DNA of 64,000 nucleotides from JBGRQA01 sp041725895 (GCA_041725895.1 JBGRQA010000014.1:62001-126000); one strand, 5' to 3'. Positions 26,581 to 36,381 are shown, counted from the stretch's first letter. Numbers and translations are program-made. Notes: generated by a model not told the origin, from the sequence alone.

Positions 26581-27807
26581 CTATTGTTGTGCCACCATCT
26601 CAGCAATTTTAACAATTACTTTTACGGCCTTCTCCATGGATGGCACCGGAACATATTCGAAACGGCCGTGGAAATTATGGCCTCCGGCAAAAATATTAGG
26701 ACAAGGAAGCCCCATGTACGACAAACGGCTACCGTCGGTACCTCCACGAATCGGAATCACTTTGGGGATAACGTCCAATGATTTCATAGCCTCTTCCGCA
26801 ATATCAACGATATACTTCACAGGTTCAACCATTTCGCGCATGTTATAATACTGGTTCTTCATTTCCAGTTGAACATTGTCGTCTCCGTACTTTTTAGCCA
26901 AATCCTTACAGATGTCCTCGAACAAAACTTTTCGCTTCTCATAATTATCGCGATCAAAATCACGAATAATATACTGTAGCGTAGATTGCTCCACTCCTCC
27001 TTCCATAGCTATCAAATGGTAAAAGCCTTCGTACCCTTCTGTTTTTTCGGGAACCTCATTCTCGGGCAAACGACCAATGAATTCATTAGCTATCAACATG
27101 GAGTTAACCATTTTGTTCTTGGCTGTTCCAGGATGAACATTTCGTCCCTTTAGAGTGATTTTAGCAAAGGCGGCATTGAAATTTTCGTACTGCAACTCAC
27201 CTATTTCACCTCCATCCAGAGTATAAGCAAATTGGGCACCAAATTTTTTCACATTAAAGTAATCGGCTCCGGCACCAATCTCCTCATCAGGGGTAAAACC
27301 AACATGGACTGGGCCATGTTTTATTTCCGGATGTTCCACTAAGAACTCAATCGCTGCCATTATTTCGGCAATACCCGCCTTATCATCTGCCCCCAACAAA
27401 GTCGTCCCATCGGTGGTAATCAAGGTCTGCCCAACATATTCTTTCAACTCAGGAAAATCTTTGGGAGACAGCACAATGTTCTCACTTCCGTTTAAAAGAA
27501 TATCACCTCCGTCATAATTCTCAACGAATTTCGGATTTACATTTTTCCCTGAAAAATCAGGGCTCGTATCCATATGGGCCACAAAACCAACCACAGGAAC
27601 CTCATGATCAACATTCCCGGGAAGAACCGCCATAACATAACCATTCTCATCAACCTCTGCATTTTCAAGGCCTAAATCTTTTAACTCCTGCACCAACTCT
27701 TTGGCCAACACCATTTGCCCAGGTGTACTGGGAGTTAAACCAGTTTGTGTATCCGATTCCGTATCGAATTTCACATACTTTAGAAAACGTTCAACAACTG
27801 TGCTCAT
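26581..27807 (-). CDS. pepT: Peptidase T (tripeptide aminopeptidase)
   Basis: The product (408 residues) is a cytoplasmic M20B zinc peptidase that removes N-terminal residues from tripeptides. Metal-site motifs occur in order: AHMDTSPD (His near residue 83), LLGADDKAGIAEIMAA (bridging Asp), TPDEEIGAGA (Glu pair), TLDGGEIGE (Asp) and GGHNFHGRFEYVP at the C-terminus (His). RGGTDGSRLSYMGLPCPN is the substrate-binding signature. The lid domain sits between about 205 and 320. Length and order match E. coli PepT. It is a monocistronic gene with its own terminator. Confidence 0.97.
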   Translation of the reverse strand: MSTVVERFLKYVKFDTESDTQTGLTPSTPGQMVLAKELVQELKDLGLENAEVDENGYVMAVLPGNVDHEVPVVGFVAHMDTSPDFSGKNVNPKFVENYDGGDILLNGSENIVLSPKDFPELKEYVGQTLITTDGTTLLGADDKAGIAEIMAAIEFLVEHPEIKHGPVHVGFTPDEEIGAGADYFNVKKFGAQFAYTLDGGEIGELQYENFNAAFAKITLKGRNVHPGTAKNKMVNSMLIANEFIGRLPENEVPEKTEGYEGFYHLIAMEGGVEQSTLQYIIRDFDRDNYEKRKVLFEDICKDLAKKYGDDNVQLEMKNQYYNMREMVEPVKYIVDIAEEAMKSLDVIPKVIPIRGGTDGSRLSYMGLPCPNIFAGGHNFHGRFEYVPVPSMEKAVKVIVKIAEMVAQQ

Positions 27808-28133
27808 ATGCTACTCTATTTTGCTGTATATTATGCCGCTACTATTTCCAATTCGATTGGTTGGTGAAAACGATGAATTTGTATTCATCCCCCCAACTAT
27901 TGCATGGAATTCAATTTCGGCACTATACAAAGATCTATTTGTTTGTAACTCTATAAACAGCAAGGGGAGGATAAAACTCTCCTCCCAACTTGCTATCTGA
28001 ATACAATATTAATAATTCCTTCCGGATTATATTGTTCCGTTTTATTTTTTTAACACGAGGGTACAATAATCCGTTAATTCATTTCCTACCCTTTAGGGAT
28101 AGCGTAAGACTATTGTTTTTACAAAAATATCCC
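27808..28133. other. Spacer with a stable hairpin
   Basis: No gene is visible in this 326-base spacer. A stem of 13 bp with a 2-base bulge (27959-27971 with 27980-27994) lies about 140 bases past the stop of the 28134-28817 gene and is probably its terminator, though no T tract follows on the minus strand. Confidence 0.5.
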
Positions 28134-28817
28134 TTACACATCATCCGAATTGAAACGAAAGCCCAGTCTTTTTCCGGTTTGGATTCTGGAGTTCTGAATT
28201 TTTTCAAACATTTGTGCTACAGACAGAATCTTAACATTATCGTACGGAGGAACCAATAAGTCAAAATTCAAGGAATAATTCATTGCCGTCTCCACAATTC
28301 TCCGCAAAGACTCCCGATTTGCAACCTTTTCAGACAAATCGTTTTGCAAGAGACTCATTTGTCTTTTCCCTTCCACAATGTAGTGCTTCTCCCGATTGAT
28401 AAAAATACGAGCCACCAGATAGCCCAAATCATCGTATCGGTTATATTTAAAGGAGTCTGATAAAAAATTGTAGATGTTGATTATCCCCGAATAGGCATTA
28501 TCCGGATTGGTCTTTACATAGGGATGGTCCCATACATTGTGATCGCGGTTGAATTGAAAAACATTGGAATGCAAACTAAAAACAAGAATATCCGTAGCCA
28601 CCTTGATTTGAACTTCAAATTCTCCCTTGTCTTCGTATTCGAGATAAACACGATCATCTGTATCCACAAGATCTCTGTTGTATTCCTCAACTAGGCCTTT
28701 AAGCACTCCTTTCAGTTCCTGAAATATATCATATGTGTTGTCGTAAACTTTTTGCTTTAGACAAGCCTTGTGTTTTAGGGTATCCAGTATAGCTGTTTTA
28801 GTATTAAGTATATTCAT
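28134..28817 (-). CDS. Conserved-looking protein of unknown function
   Basis: I do not recognise this 227-residue protein. It has no signal peptide or membrane segment and is rich in Asp, Asn, Tyr and Lys, so it is probably cytoplasmic. The first 60 residues look helical with Lys-rich segments (TLKHKACLKQKVYDN). The middle has alternating hydrophobic strands (VYLEYEDKGEFEVQIKV, DILVFSLHSNVFQF), and the end is basic (RIQTGKRLGFRF). The start at 28817 (MNILNTKTAILDTL) is preferred to 28850. It lies about 120 bases downstream of proS on the same strand, but the proS terminator lies between the two genes, so it probably has its own promoter. Codon use looks like that of its neighbours. Confidence 0.75.
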   Translation of the reverse strand: MNILNTKTAILDTLKHKACLKQKVYDNTYDIFQELKGVLKGLVEEYNRDLVDTDDRVYLEYEDKGEFEVQIKVATDILVFSLHSNVFQFNRDHNVWDHPYVKTNPDNAYSGIINIYNFLSDSFKYNRYDDLGYLVARIFINREKHYIVEGKRQMSLLQNDLSEKVANRESLRRIVETAMNYSLNFDLLVPPYDNVKILSVAQMFEKIQNSRIQTGKRLGFRFNSDDV

Positions 28818-28915
28818 AGTATAGGGGTTTGAGTTAAAAGGAAGGTTCAATGATCAGAACTTTAGAGAATACCGAAATCCTTAACAACGAACTTAGCTGA
28901 ATAAATATATAAAAA

Positions 28916-28943
28916 AACAGCCATCAGAGAGCTGATGGCTGTT
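28916..28943 (-). terminator. Terminator after proS
   Basis: A perfect 12-bp stem (28916-28927 with 28932-28943, loop AGAG) is followed on the minus strand by six or more T. Confidence 0.92.
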
Positions 28944-28970
28944 GAAATTATTTGGAATTATAATTAATTC

Positions 28971-30446
28971 CTAGTAGGCTTTAGCAAAAATCACACGGCG
29001 CTTGGATGGCTTACCGGTAACCATACAAGTACCCTCCTCCTCCGGAGAATCAAAAGGAATACAACGAATTGTTGCCTTAGTTTCGTTCTTCACTTTCTCT
29101 TCGGTTTCTGCAGTTCCATCCCAGTGAGCCAGGAAGAATCCTCCTTTGGTTTCCAATAATTCTTTGAACTCCTCGTAAGAATCCACTTTTGTAGTATGCT
29201 CAGCACGGTAATTTAGTGCTTTGTTGTAGATGCTCTCCTGGATTTCTTCCAGCAGCTTCTCAATTACATCCTCAACACCTTCAACATTAACAGTCTCTTT
29301 TGTTAGCGTATCACGACGAGCCAATTCAACAGTGCCGTTTTCAAGGTCACGAGATCCCATAGCCAAACGCAATGGTACCCCCTTCAATTCGTACTCAGCA
29401 AATTTCCAACCCGGTTTACGGTTATCACTATCGTCGAATTTCACAGAGATACCTTTGGCTCTCAGCTTTTCAACAATAGGATTCACCTTCTCGGCAATTC
29501 GACTCAATTCATCCGCCTTACGGTAAATTGGCACAATCACAACCTGAATTGGAGCCAACTTTGGAGGCAATACAAGTCCGTGATCATCCGAATGTGCCAT
29601 AATCAGGGCTCCCATCAAACGAGTAGACACTCCCCAGGAAGTAGCCCATACGTAATCCTCTTTCCCTTCCTTATTGGCAAATTTCACATCAAATGCTTTG
29701 GCAAAGTTTTGCCCCAAAAAGTGAGAAGTACCGGCCTGTAGAGCCTTACCATCCTGCATTAATGCTTCAATACAATAGGTATCCAATGCCCCGGCAAAAC
29801 GCTCCGATTCAGTTTTGAAGCCCTGTACAACAGGTACCCCCATCCATTTCTCTGCAAAATCGGCATACACCTTAATCATTTGCTCTGTTTCATCCAATGC
29901 TTCCTGCTTGGTGGCATGCGCCGTGTGTCCTTCCTGCCACAGGAATTCTGCTGTACGCAAGAACAGACGGGTCCGCATTTCCCAACGCATTACGTTGGCC
30001 CATTGGTTGCAAAGAATTGGCAAATCACGGTAGGATTGAATCCAGTTTTTATAGGTATTCCAGATAATGGTTTCAGAAGTAGGTCGGATAATTAATTCTT
30101 CTTCCAGTTGTGCTTCGGGGTCAACGATTACACCTCTCCCGTTGGGATCATTTTTCAAACGATAATGGGTTACCACAGCACACTCCTTGGCAAATCCTTC
30201 CACATGATCCGCCTCCTTACTCAAAAACGACTTCGGAATCAATAGCGGGAAATAAGCATTCTGATGCCCCGTCTCCTTGAACTTTTGGTCCAGTACGGCC
30301 TGCATTTTCTCCCATATAGCGTAGCCATAAGGTTTGATGATCATACATCCCCGTACGGCAGAATTCTCTGCGAGATCTGCCTTGATCACTAAATCGTTAT
30401 ACCATTGTGAATAATTTTCACTTCTACTGGTTAAAACTTTTGCCAT
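28971..30446 (-). CDS. proS: Prolyl-tRNA synthetase (short, archaeal/eukaryotic type)
   Basis: This 491-residue class II aminoacyl-tRNA synthetase charges tRNA-Pro. Motif 2 is seen around RWEMRTRLFLRTAEFLWQEGHTAHAT, preceded by ELIIRPTSETIIW. SWGVSTRLMGALIMAHSDDHGL is motif 3 with the active-site Arg. It lacks the long editing insertion of the bacterial-type enzyme and ends KRRVIFAKAY, the C-terminal Tyr typical of the archaeal/eukaryotic-type ProS found in many Bacteroidota. A TACTTTTG (30508-30501, minus strand) could be its -7 element. A tRNA-Pro gene is also in this window, at 46107-46180. Confidence 0.97.
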   Translation of the reverse strand: MAKVLTSRSENYSQWYNDLVIKADLAENSAVRGCMIIKPYGYAIWEKMQAVLDQKFKETGHQNAYFPLLIPKSFLSKEADHVEGFAKECAVVTHYRLKNDPNGRGVIVDPEAQLEEELIIRPTSETIIWNTYKNWIQSYRDLPILCNQWANVMRWEMRTRLFLRTAEFLWQEGHTAHATKQEALDETEQMIKVYADFAEKWMGVPVVQGFKTESERFAGALDTYCIEALMQDGKALQAGTSHFLGQNFAKAFDVKFANKEGKEDYVWATSWGVSTRLMGALIMAHSDDHGLVLPPKLAPIQVVIVPIYRKADELSRIAEKVNPIVEKLRAKGISVKFDDSDNRKPGWKFAEYELKGVPLRLAMGSRDLENGTVELARRDTLTKETVNVEGVEDVIEKLLEEIQESIYNKALNYRAEHTTKVDSYEEFKELLETKGGFFLAHWDGTAETEEKVKNETKATIRCIPFDSPEEEGTCMVTGKPSKRRVIFAKAY

Positions 30447-30547
30447 TTTATATTGTTTTGGTATAATATTTGCTAAACTTATAATGAATAAATTTCCCTA
30501 CAAAAGTAAAAAATTAAATTAGATAATTAATTATAGGAGGACACGCA

Positions 30548-32197
30548 ATGAAAACCAATTTTAAACTTCTCGTAGTATTGCTCCTTTTTGCCACGGGATG
30601 TGCCCCAAGCTATATGAGCACATCGGCATACGAAGACGATATCTACTACTCACCAGGAGATGCCCCGCTTGTGGTACAAGAAGTGAGTGAAATGGTTACA
30701 CCCCCGGCAAAGGCAACTGTCAAGCCAATAGCAAAACCGGTTGCTCCTGCAGCAACTACCACCGCAGCTTCAACGCCAGCAAAAACTGAACCAAATTTCA
30801 GTTCGCGTACCTTCGAAGATCAAGAATTCACCCCCTTCCAGGAAAGGTTCGCGGATATTCTTGCCAATGATTCGTTGCAAAACGTAGATACAGTGATCTA
30901 CGAAAGCCAGGAGGGATACTATCTCGGGGAATTCATTGGCGATGAAAACGACCTCGAGGATGCAGCTCGTTTGAGACAATACTACCCTCAAGGCTTTGGA
31001 TACATTTATGGCAATGGATACACCACAGCTATGATGCTGGCCGGAGATTCCGACTGGAATGTATACGTGGATGGAAACTACGTTTGGTGGACTCCCACAT
31101 GGACCAACATATACTTTTACAACGATTACCGCTTCCACCCCAATCGTTATGGACGTATGTTCGCCTACGGACATGATTACGCTTTCAGTTACAGGTACAG
31201 TTACCCATCAGTCAGCCTGGGATTAGGAATTGGGCGTTACCCATACTGGGATCTTTACTTTGACTGGTACTCTCCCGGTTACTACGGATACAGCTACTGG
31301 GGATATCCATACTACAGTCATCACTACTATGGCTACCCCTACTATGGTTACCCTTACTACGGTTATGGACACGGACACTACCATGGGCATCACGGACACC
31401 ACGGTCATTACAAGAGCCATTACTATAGCAGCAGTCAAAGAAGAGCCATCGGAAGCAGATCAATGTATTACAGCAACAGAAGATCAAATCAGAGCTACAA
31501 CAGAAGTACAGCAACAAGATCAGGTAACTATTCCAGCACAAGAAGAAGCTCAACCGGCACAAAATCCGGTACGGCTGCTGGTATAAGCCCAAGACGAAGC
31601 GCCTATTCAAACTACAACACTTCGTCAACAAGAAGATCAAGTGCTGCTTCTCGTTACGGTACCCGATCAAGCCGATACAGTTCAGGAAATGCCAATCAAT
31701 ACAACAGAAGTTCCTACACTCGACGGCCCGTAACCGGCACGAAAGTACAATCGACCAGAGGTACCAACTACAACACTGGAACCCGGTCTACTTACTCAAA
31801 CACCAGACGAACCGGTGTACCTAGCTACAACAAACCCAGGACCAGCACCCGGCCAAACTACAACAGTACCAGTACAACCCGTAGGTCAACCGGCAGCTAC
31901 AACAGAAGTTACACCAGACCAAGCAGCTCCTACAAAGGAACTCGAAGCTCCGGCTATTCCAAAGTGAAAAGTGGTACCTCCTACCAACGAGGCAGCAGTA
32001 AGTCAAGTGGAAGAAGTTACCAAAGAAGCACTTCAAACTACCGCAGCAACAGCTCCGGAAGCAGATCCAGCGGAAGTAGCTACAGAAGCAGTAGCTCCAG
32101 ATCCAGTGGAAGCAGCTATAGTAGCGGAAGCAGAAGTTCTGGATCCAGATCCAGTGGTTCATCTAAAAGCTCAGGAAGTTCAACTCGTAGACGCTAA
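30548..32197 (+). CDS. Basic low-complexity lipoprotein (Tyr/Gly/His then Ser/Arg/Tyr/Thr rich)
   Basis: This 549-residue lipoprotein (lipobox FATGC, Cys18) starts after a textbook AGGAGG at 30535-30540, unusual for Bacteroidota. Residues about 55-75 are an Ala/Pro/Thr linker. About 75-215 is a folded segment with RFADILANDSLQNVDT and WNVYVDGNYVWWTPTW. About 215-275 is aromatic with repeated YPYYGY units. About 275-295 is a His/Gly/Tyr cluster (HGHYHGHHGHHGHYKS) that could bind metal. The last 250 residues are almost only Ser, Arg, Tyr, Thr, Gly and Asn, with few acidic residues, so the tail is strongly basic and likely disordered. It may bind nucleic acid, polysaccharide or peptidoglycan at the cell surface; that is inference. 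Similar Tyr/Arg-rich lipoproteins are common but poorly characterised. Confidence 0.85.
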   Translation: MKTNFKLLVVLLLFATGCAPSYMSTSAYEDDIYYSPGDAPLVVQEVSEMVTPPAKATVKPIAKPVAPAATTTAASTPAKTEPNFSSRTFEDQEFTPFQERFADILANDSLQNVDTVIYESQEGYYLGEFIGDENDLEDAARLRQYYPQGFGYIYGNGYTTAMMLAGDSDWNVYVDGNYVWWTPTWTNIYFYNDYRFHPNRYGRMFAYGHDYAFSYRYSYPSVSLGLGIGRYPYWDLYFDWYSPGYYGYSYWGYPYYSHHYYGYPYYGYPYYGYGHGHYHGHHGHHGHYKSHYYSSSQRRAIGSRSMYYSNRRSNQSYNRSTATRSGNYSSTRRSSTGTKSGTAAGISPRRSAYSNYNTSSTRRSSAASRYGTRSSRYSSGNANQYNRSSYTRRPVTGTKVQSTRGTNYNTGTRSTYSNTRRTGVPSYNKPRTSTRPNYNSTSTTRRSTGSYNRSYTRPSSSYKGTRSSGYSKVKSGTSYQRGSSKSSGRSYQRSTSNYRSNSSGSRSSGSSYRSSSSRSSGSSYSSGSRSSGSRSSGSSKSSGSSTRRR

Positions 32198-32210
32198 TAG
32201 TAACACTACA

Positions 32211-32243
32211 GAATCAATCCCCCATAGCATTGGGGGTTGATTC
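32211..32243 (+). terminator. Terminator after the basic lipoprotein gene
   Basis: GAATCAATCCCCCA (32211-32224) pairs with TGGGGGTTGATTC (32231-32243) with one bulged base, 13 bases past the stop, then CATTTT. Confidence 0.8.
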
Positions 32244-32393
32244 CATTTTAACAATTAATTCCTTTAATTATACTATTTTTTATCTCATTCGTAGATTAAA
32301 TTCCGGAATACCTGTAATCATTGAATCGTATCTTACAGCTCCAATTACGTTAAGTATTCCATTAACTACCACAGAGACTAACATATTTGTCTT

Positions 32394-33905
32394 ATGAAAA
32401 AAATACAATTATTAATCGCAGCTCTACTCCTCTCAGGGGGTATTATGGCTCAATCAACAGACGAGGCCCTTCGCTACTCCCAGCAACATTTCAATGGTAC
32501 GGCACGATCAGCCGCAATGGGAGGAGCATTTGGAGCATTAGGAGGAGATTTTTCCTCCCTTAGTATCAACCCTGCCGGTATTGGGGTATATCGTTCTTCT
32601 GAATTTACCTTTTCACCATCAATAGAGCTTACCAAAGCCAAAAACAGCGGCATTACTCAGGACAACTATTCTTTTACGATTGGTAACATCGGATATGTGG
32701 CAACATTCAAACCAAGACTGGATAAAAAAGAGGGTTGGAAGAACTTCAATCTTGGACTGGGTTACAACCGAATGAACAACTTCAATCGCGAAAGCATCTC
32801 CAGGGTTTCCAATTCCTCCAATTCAATTCTAGATGAGTGGGCTATTAATGCCAGAGGCATCCCATCGGATGACCTTTACAATTCCAGTAGCATATTTTAT
32901 GAACGACTGGGTTATGATGCTTTCCTAATTAACCCTGATGAAAACTTAAATTATCAGGCGGCACTGGAAACTGGAGATATCGTAGATCAGGAAAGATTTC
33001 TTGATGAAAAAGGATACATAGGGGAATATCTTATCTCCTTCGGGGCCAACTACAACCATAAATTGTATTTAGGGGCTACAATAGGCATCCAGGATCTGTT
33101 TTATGAATCAACCTCCTCATATACCGAATTTGCAAAAAGAGACAATGCCAGTCCATTGCAAGAATTTACTTTTAATGAATTCTACGAAACATCCGGAATT
33201 GGAGTAAATTTTAAATTTGGAGCCATTTACAAGCCTACCAACGAACTAAGATTGGGGCTAGCTATTCATACACCAACTTTCTATGACATGGAATCAGAAA
33301 GGTCGACCTCCATCATCTCCTTTTTCGATCCCAGTCGATCGGATCACCCACTTTACCCAAGCGATGGAGTTGCTGTACATGAATTTGTTTCCGGTGATGA
33401 AGAAAATAGAAGAGTTTACGACTTTGCAGAATACAATTTCGAAACTCCGTTCCGCGCCATTGCCAGCGCAGCCTATCTATTCAAGAAAAGAGCTTTGATT
33501 AGCGTGGACTACGAGTACATTAATTACTCCGATGCGAAATACAAGGATGGACCTAATGGAGATAATTTCTATGGCCGAGGCGATGAAATGGGAATCAATG
33601 ATGAAATCAATTCCTTTTATCAGACTACAGGTAATTTAAGAGTCGGTGCAGAATACAGAGTAAACAGCTACCTGAGTTTACGAGGTGGATTCGCACACTT
33701 TGGAAGTCCGTATAAAAATTTCAGTGAAGCCAGCTACGAACAATATTCGTTAGGATGGGGGTTAAAACGAAACAATTTCTTCTTCGACATGGCCTATCTT
33801 TACAACACCAAGGATGAATCCTACTTATTCTATCCCGGGTCCGCAGTTAGTAAAGTGGAATTCCAAAACCATCAAATGAGAATGACCTTTGGCTTCAAAT
33901 TCTAA
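32394..33905 (+). CDS. FadL/OmpP1-like outer-membrane porin
   Basis: The product (503 residues) starts with a signal peptide (MKKIQLLIAALLLSGGIMAQ). The next stretch, ARSAAMGGAFGALGGDFSSLSINPAGIG, is the characteristic N-terminal hatch motif of the FadL/OmpP1/TodX superfamily, where NPAG is nearly invariant. Alternating aromatic and polar strands run to the terminal phenylalanine (MTFGFKF), as expected of a 14-strand barrel. Such proteins pass hydrophobic compounds across the outer membrane. PorV of type IX secretion belongs to the same superfamily, but this protein lacks clear evidence for that role. It stands alone with its own terminator. Confidence 0.88.
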   Translation: MKKIQLLIAALLLSGGIMAQSTDEALRYSQQHFNGTARSAAMGGAFGALGGDFSSLSINPAGIGVYRSSEFTFSPSIELTKAKNSGITQDNYSFTIGNIGYVATFKPRLDKKEGWKNFNLGLGYNRMNNFNRESISRVSNSSNSILDEWAINARGIPSDDLYNSSSIFYERLGYDAFLINPDENLNYQAALETGDIVDQERFLDEKGYIGEYLISFGANYNHKLYLGATIGIQDLFYESTSSYTEFAKRDNASPLQEFTFNEFYETSGIGVNFKFGAIYKPTNELRLGLAIHTPTFYDMESERSTSIISFFDPSRSDHPLYPSDGVAVHEFVSGDEENRRVYDFAEYNFETPFRAIASAAYLFKKRALISVDYEYINYSDAKYKDGPNGDNFYGRGDEMGINDEINSFYQTTGNLRVGAEYRVNSYLSLRGGFAHFGSPYKNFSEASYEQYSLGWGLKRNNFFFDMAYLYNTKDESYLFYPGSAVSKVEFQNHQMRMTFGFKF

Positions 33906-33927
33906 TTCAGAATATCTTGAAAAAAAG

Positions 33928-33957
33928 AAATGGCTTCCGATTTGGAAGCCATTTTTT
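33928..33957. terminator. Bidirectional terminator
   Basis: An 11-bp perfect stem (33928-33938 with 33944-33954, loop GATTT) has an A run before and TTTTTT after. It lies between the convergent porin and cysN genes. Confidence 0.92.
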
Positions 33958-33979
33958 ATATACTTGATTGACTTTTGTT

Positions 33980-35251
33980 CTACAAAATCATTCCTGCAGC
34001 TACAGTTTCGTTAGTTGCTTCATCAATCAGAATCAAACTACCAGTAATCCGGTTTTTCCTGTACGAATCGTAAAACAAAGATTTGGTAGTTTTCATGGAA
34101 ATGCAGGCAATATCATTCAAACCAACCTGCTTATCTTCGGTATTCTCTTCCAAAGAATTAATATCCATTTTAAAATTCACATTTTGAATCATACAACGAG
34201 CCTCGTTGGATGTATGCTTCAGAGTATACTTGCCTCGTGGCATCAAAGGACGCTCATTCATCCAGCAAATCATTGCTTCCAAAGTCTGTCCCACCTGAGG
34301 AACATTTTCTGCCGCAACAATCATATCACCTCGTGAAACATCAACATCATCCTCCAATCGCAACGTTACAGACTGAGGAGCAAAAGTTTCCTCCAGCTCT
34401 CCATCCAACACATCAATTGCTTTCAAAGTTGATTCAATACCGGATGGCAATACTTTCACCCGATCCCCTTTCTTAAATACACCACTGGCAACCCGTCCTG
34501 CATATCCTCTGTAATCATGATATTCATCAGACTGAGGGCGAATAACATATTGAACCGGGAAACGAGGATCTGTGAAGTTCAAATCATCACCAATTTCAAT
34601 GGTTTCCAGCAATTCCATCAAAGTTGTTCCCTGGTACCAATCCATATTTTGTGATTTATCCACAACATTGTCACCAAATTTGGCAGAAATAGGGATAAAC
34701 CGAACATCTTTCACATCCAATTTTTCAGCCACCTTCTGATAGTCGGCCTTAATCTTCTCATAGGTCTCCTGGCTATGATCAACAAGATCCATCTTATTCA
34801 CACAAACAATAATATGTGGAATTTGCAGAAGAGAAGCGATATAGGAGTGACGTCTGGTCTGCTCAATAACTCCGTTTCTGGCATCCACCAGAATCAAGGC
34901 AGCATTAGCAGTAGAGGCTCCGGTCACCATATTCCGGGTGTACTGAATATGACCTGGAGTATCGGCAATAATAAATTTACGTTTTGGAGTCGCAAAATAG
35001 CGGTAAGCTACGTCAATGGTAATCCCCTGCTCTCTTTCAGCACGCAATCCATCCGTCAGCAAAGCGAGGTCCACTTCTTCGTCTCCTCGTTTCTGACTAC
35101 TCAACTCAATAGCTTCCATCTGATCCTCGAAGATGGCCTTACTATCGTACAACAAACGTCCAATTAAAGTACTTTTACCGTCGTCCACACTACCAGCAGT
35201 GGTGAACCGCAAAAGCTCCATATCTAGATATCCTGAAGTTTTTTCTGACAT
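33980..35251 (-). CDS. cysN: Sulfate adenylyltransferase subunit 1 (GTPase)
   Basis: This 423-residue GTPase subunit couples GTP hydrolysis to formation of adenylyl sulfate from ATP and sulfate. G1 GSVDDGKSTLIGRL lies near residue 20, the switch-2 motif DTPGH near 98, NKMD near 153 and the SAKFGD loop near 190, followed by two EF-Tu-like beta-barrels. The CysN hallmark LLTDGLRAEREQGITIDVAYR is present. No APS kinase domain is fused at the C-terminus; instead cysC is a separate gene upstream. It is the last gene of cysC-cysD-cysN, 42 bases after cysD. Confidence 0.96.
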   Translation of the reverse strand: MSEKTSGYLDMELLRFTTAGSVDDGKSTLIGRLLYDSKAIFEDQMEAIELSSQKRGDEEVDLALLTDGLRAEREQGITIDVAYRYFATPKRKFIIADTPGHIQYTRNMVTGASTANAALILVDARNGVIEQTRRHSYIASLLQIPHIIVCVNKMDLVDHSQETYEKIKADYQKVAEKLDVKDVRFIPISAKFGDNVVDKSQNMDWYQGTTLMELLETIEIGDDLNFTDPRFPVQYVIRPQSDEYHDYRGYAGRVASGVFKKGDRVKVLPSGIESTLKAIDVLDGELEETFAPQSVTLRLEDDVDVSRGDMIVAAENVPQVGQTLEAMICWMNERPLMPRGKYTLKHTSNEARCMIQNVNFKMDINSLEENTEDKQVGLNDIACISMKTTKSLFYDSYRKNRITGSLILIDEATNETVAAGMIL

Positions 35252-35293
35252 AAATCTAATTTATAATGCAGGTAAGTCCTACCTGTAATGCTG

Positions 35294-36199
35294 TTAAAAA
35301 TATCCTTCTTTCTTACGATCCTCCATTGCTGCTTCCGAACGCTTATCGTCAGCACGGGTTCCTCTTTCTGTGGTACGGGTGGCTGCTACCTCCTCAATAA
35401 TCTCCTCCAATGTATGAGCCTTGGATTCTACAGCACCGGTACAAGTAGCATCCCCAATGGTACGGAAACGTACAATTCTCTTCTCAACAATTTCGGTATC
35501 CCGCATTGGAATACAATCTGATTTAGCCAATAGAGTACCGTTTCGAGAGAATACCTCACGCTCATGCGAAAAGTACAAGTTAGGAATTTCTATATTCTCA
35601 AGGAAAATGTACTGCCAAACATCCATTTCGGTCCAGTTTGAAATTGGGAACACACGGAAATGTTCGCCCATGTGCTTCTTGCCGTTGAACAGGTTCCAGA
35701 GTTCAGGTCTCTGATTCTTAGGATCCCACTGTCCAAAATCGTCACGGTGAGAGAAGAAACGCTCCTTAGCCCGAGCTTTCTCTTCATCGCGTCGACCTCC
35801 ACCCATGGCACAGTCGATTTGCAGTTCTTCAATACTATCAAGCAAAGTAACTGTTTGCAACTTATTACGACTGGCATTGAATCCGGTTTCCTCCACAGCA
35901 CGCCCCTGATCAATTGAATCTTGAACATAGCGCACAATCAAACGGGTTCCGGTTTCTTCAGCCAATTCATCTCGAAACTGAATGGTTTCTTCAAAGTTGT
36001 GACCGGTATCGATGTGCATCAATGGAAAAGGTACTTTTGCAGGAGCAAAAGCCTTACGAGCCAAGTGAAACATTACGATGGAATCTTTTCCTCCAGAAAA
36101 TAGCATTGCCGGATTCTCGAATTGAGCTGCAACTTCACGAATCACAAATATCGACTCAGCCTCCAGTTCTCTTAAATGATTAATATTGTATTCCTTCAT
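35294..36199 (-). CDS. cysD: Sulfate adenylyltransferase subunit 2
   Basis: The product (301 residues) is the catalytic adenylating subunit that works with CysN. It belongs to the PAPS-reductase/PP-loop fold: SGGKDSIVMFHLARKA near residue 36 binds ATP, HIDTGHNFEETIQFRDEL follows, and the C-terminal Arg-rich CTGAVES...ERGTRADDKRSE segment is diagnostic of CysD as opposed to CysH. It lies between cysC and cysN; about 180 bases of spacer separate it from cysC, with no gene and no evident terminator. Confidence 0.96.
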   Translation of the reverse strand: MKEYNINHLRELEAESIFVIREVAAQFENPAMLFSGGKDSIVMFHLARKAFAPAKVPFPLMHIDTGHNFEETIQFRDELAEETGTRLIVRYVQDSIDQGRAVEETGFNASRNKLQTVTLLDSIEELQIDCAMGGGRRDEEKARAKERFFSHRDDFGQWDPKNQRPELWNLFNGKKHMGEHFRVFPISNWTEMDVWQYIFLENIEIPNLYFSHEREVFSRNGTLLAKSDCIPMRDTEIVEKRIVRFRTIGDATCTGAVESKAHTLEEIIEEVAATRTTERGTRADDKRSEAAMEDRKKEGYF

Positions 36200-36381
36200 T
36201 CGAAATAATTTTATATTCTTGAACCTGTTGAAATCAACTAACTAAATTTCTCACAGCTTCAAATTTTCTTATTTTTAGCAATGGATAACCTTCAATAGAC
36301 TGTTAAACCTATTCTATCCATCGACCAATAATCTATATCTTGCCTTTCCTACTCCAATCTTTTCCGGAAAAATCGAAACGA

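Noticed and set aside
31260..31420. Repeated TACGGTTACCC-type units as a possible CRISPR or tandem repeat
   Set aside because: They are in-frame codons for Tyr-Gly-Tyr-Pro repeats inside the lipoprotein gene, without spacers.
31971..32240. Ala/Glu/Val-rich frame in the lipoprotein tail region
   Set aside because: An alternate-frame shadow of the AGC/AGA-rich repeat coding the Ser/Arg tail.
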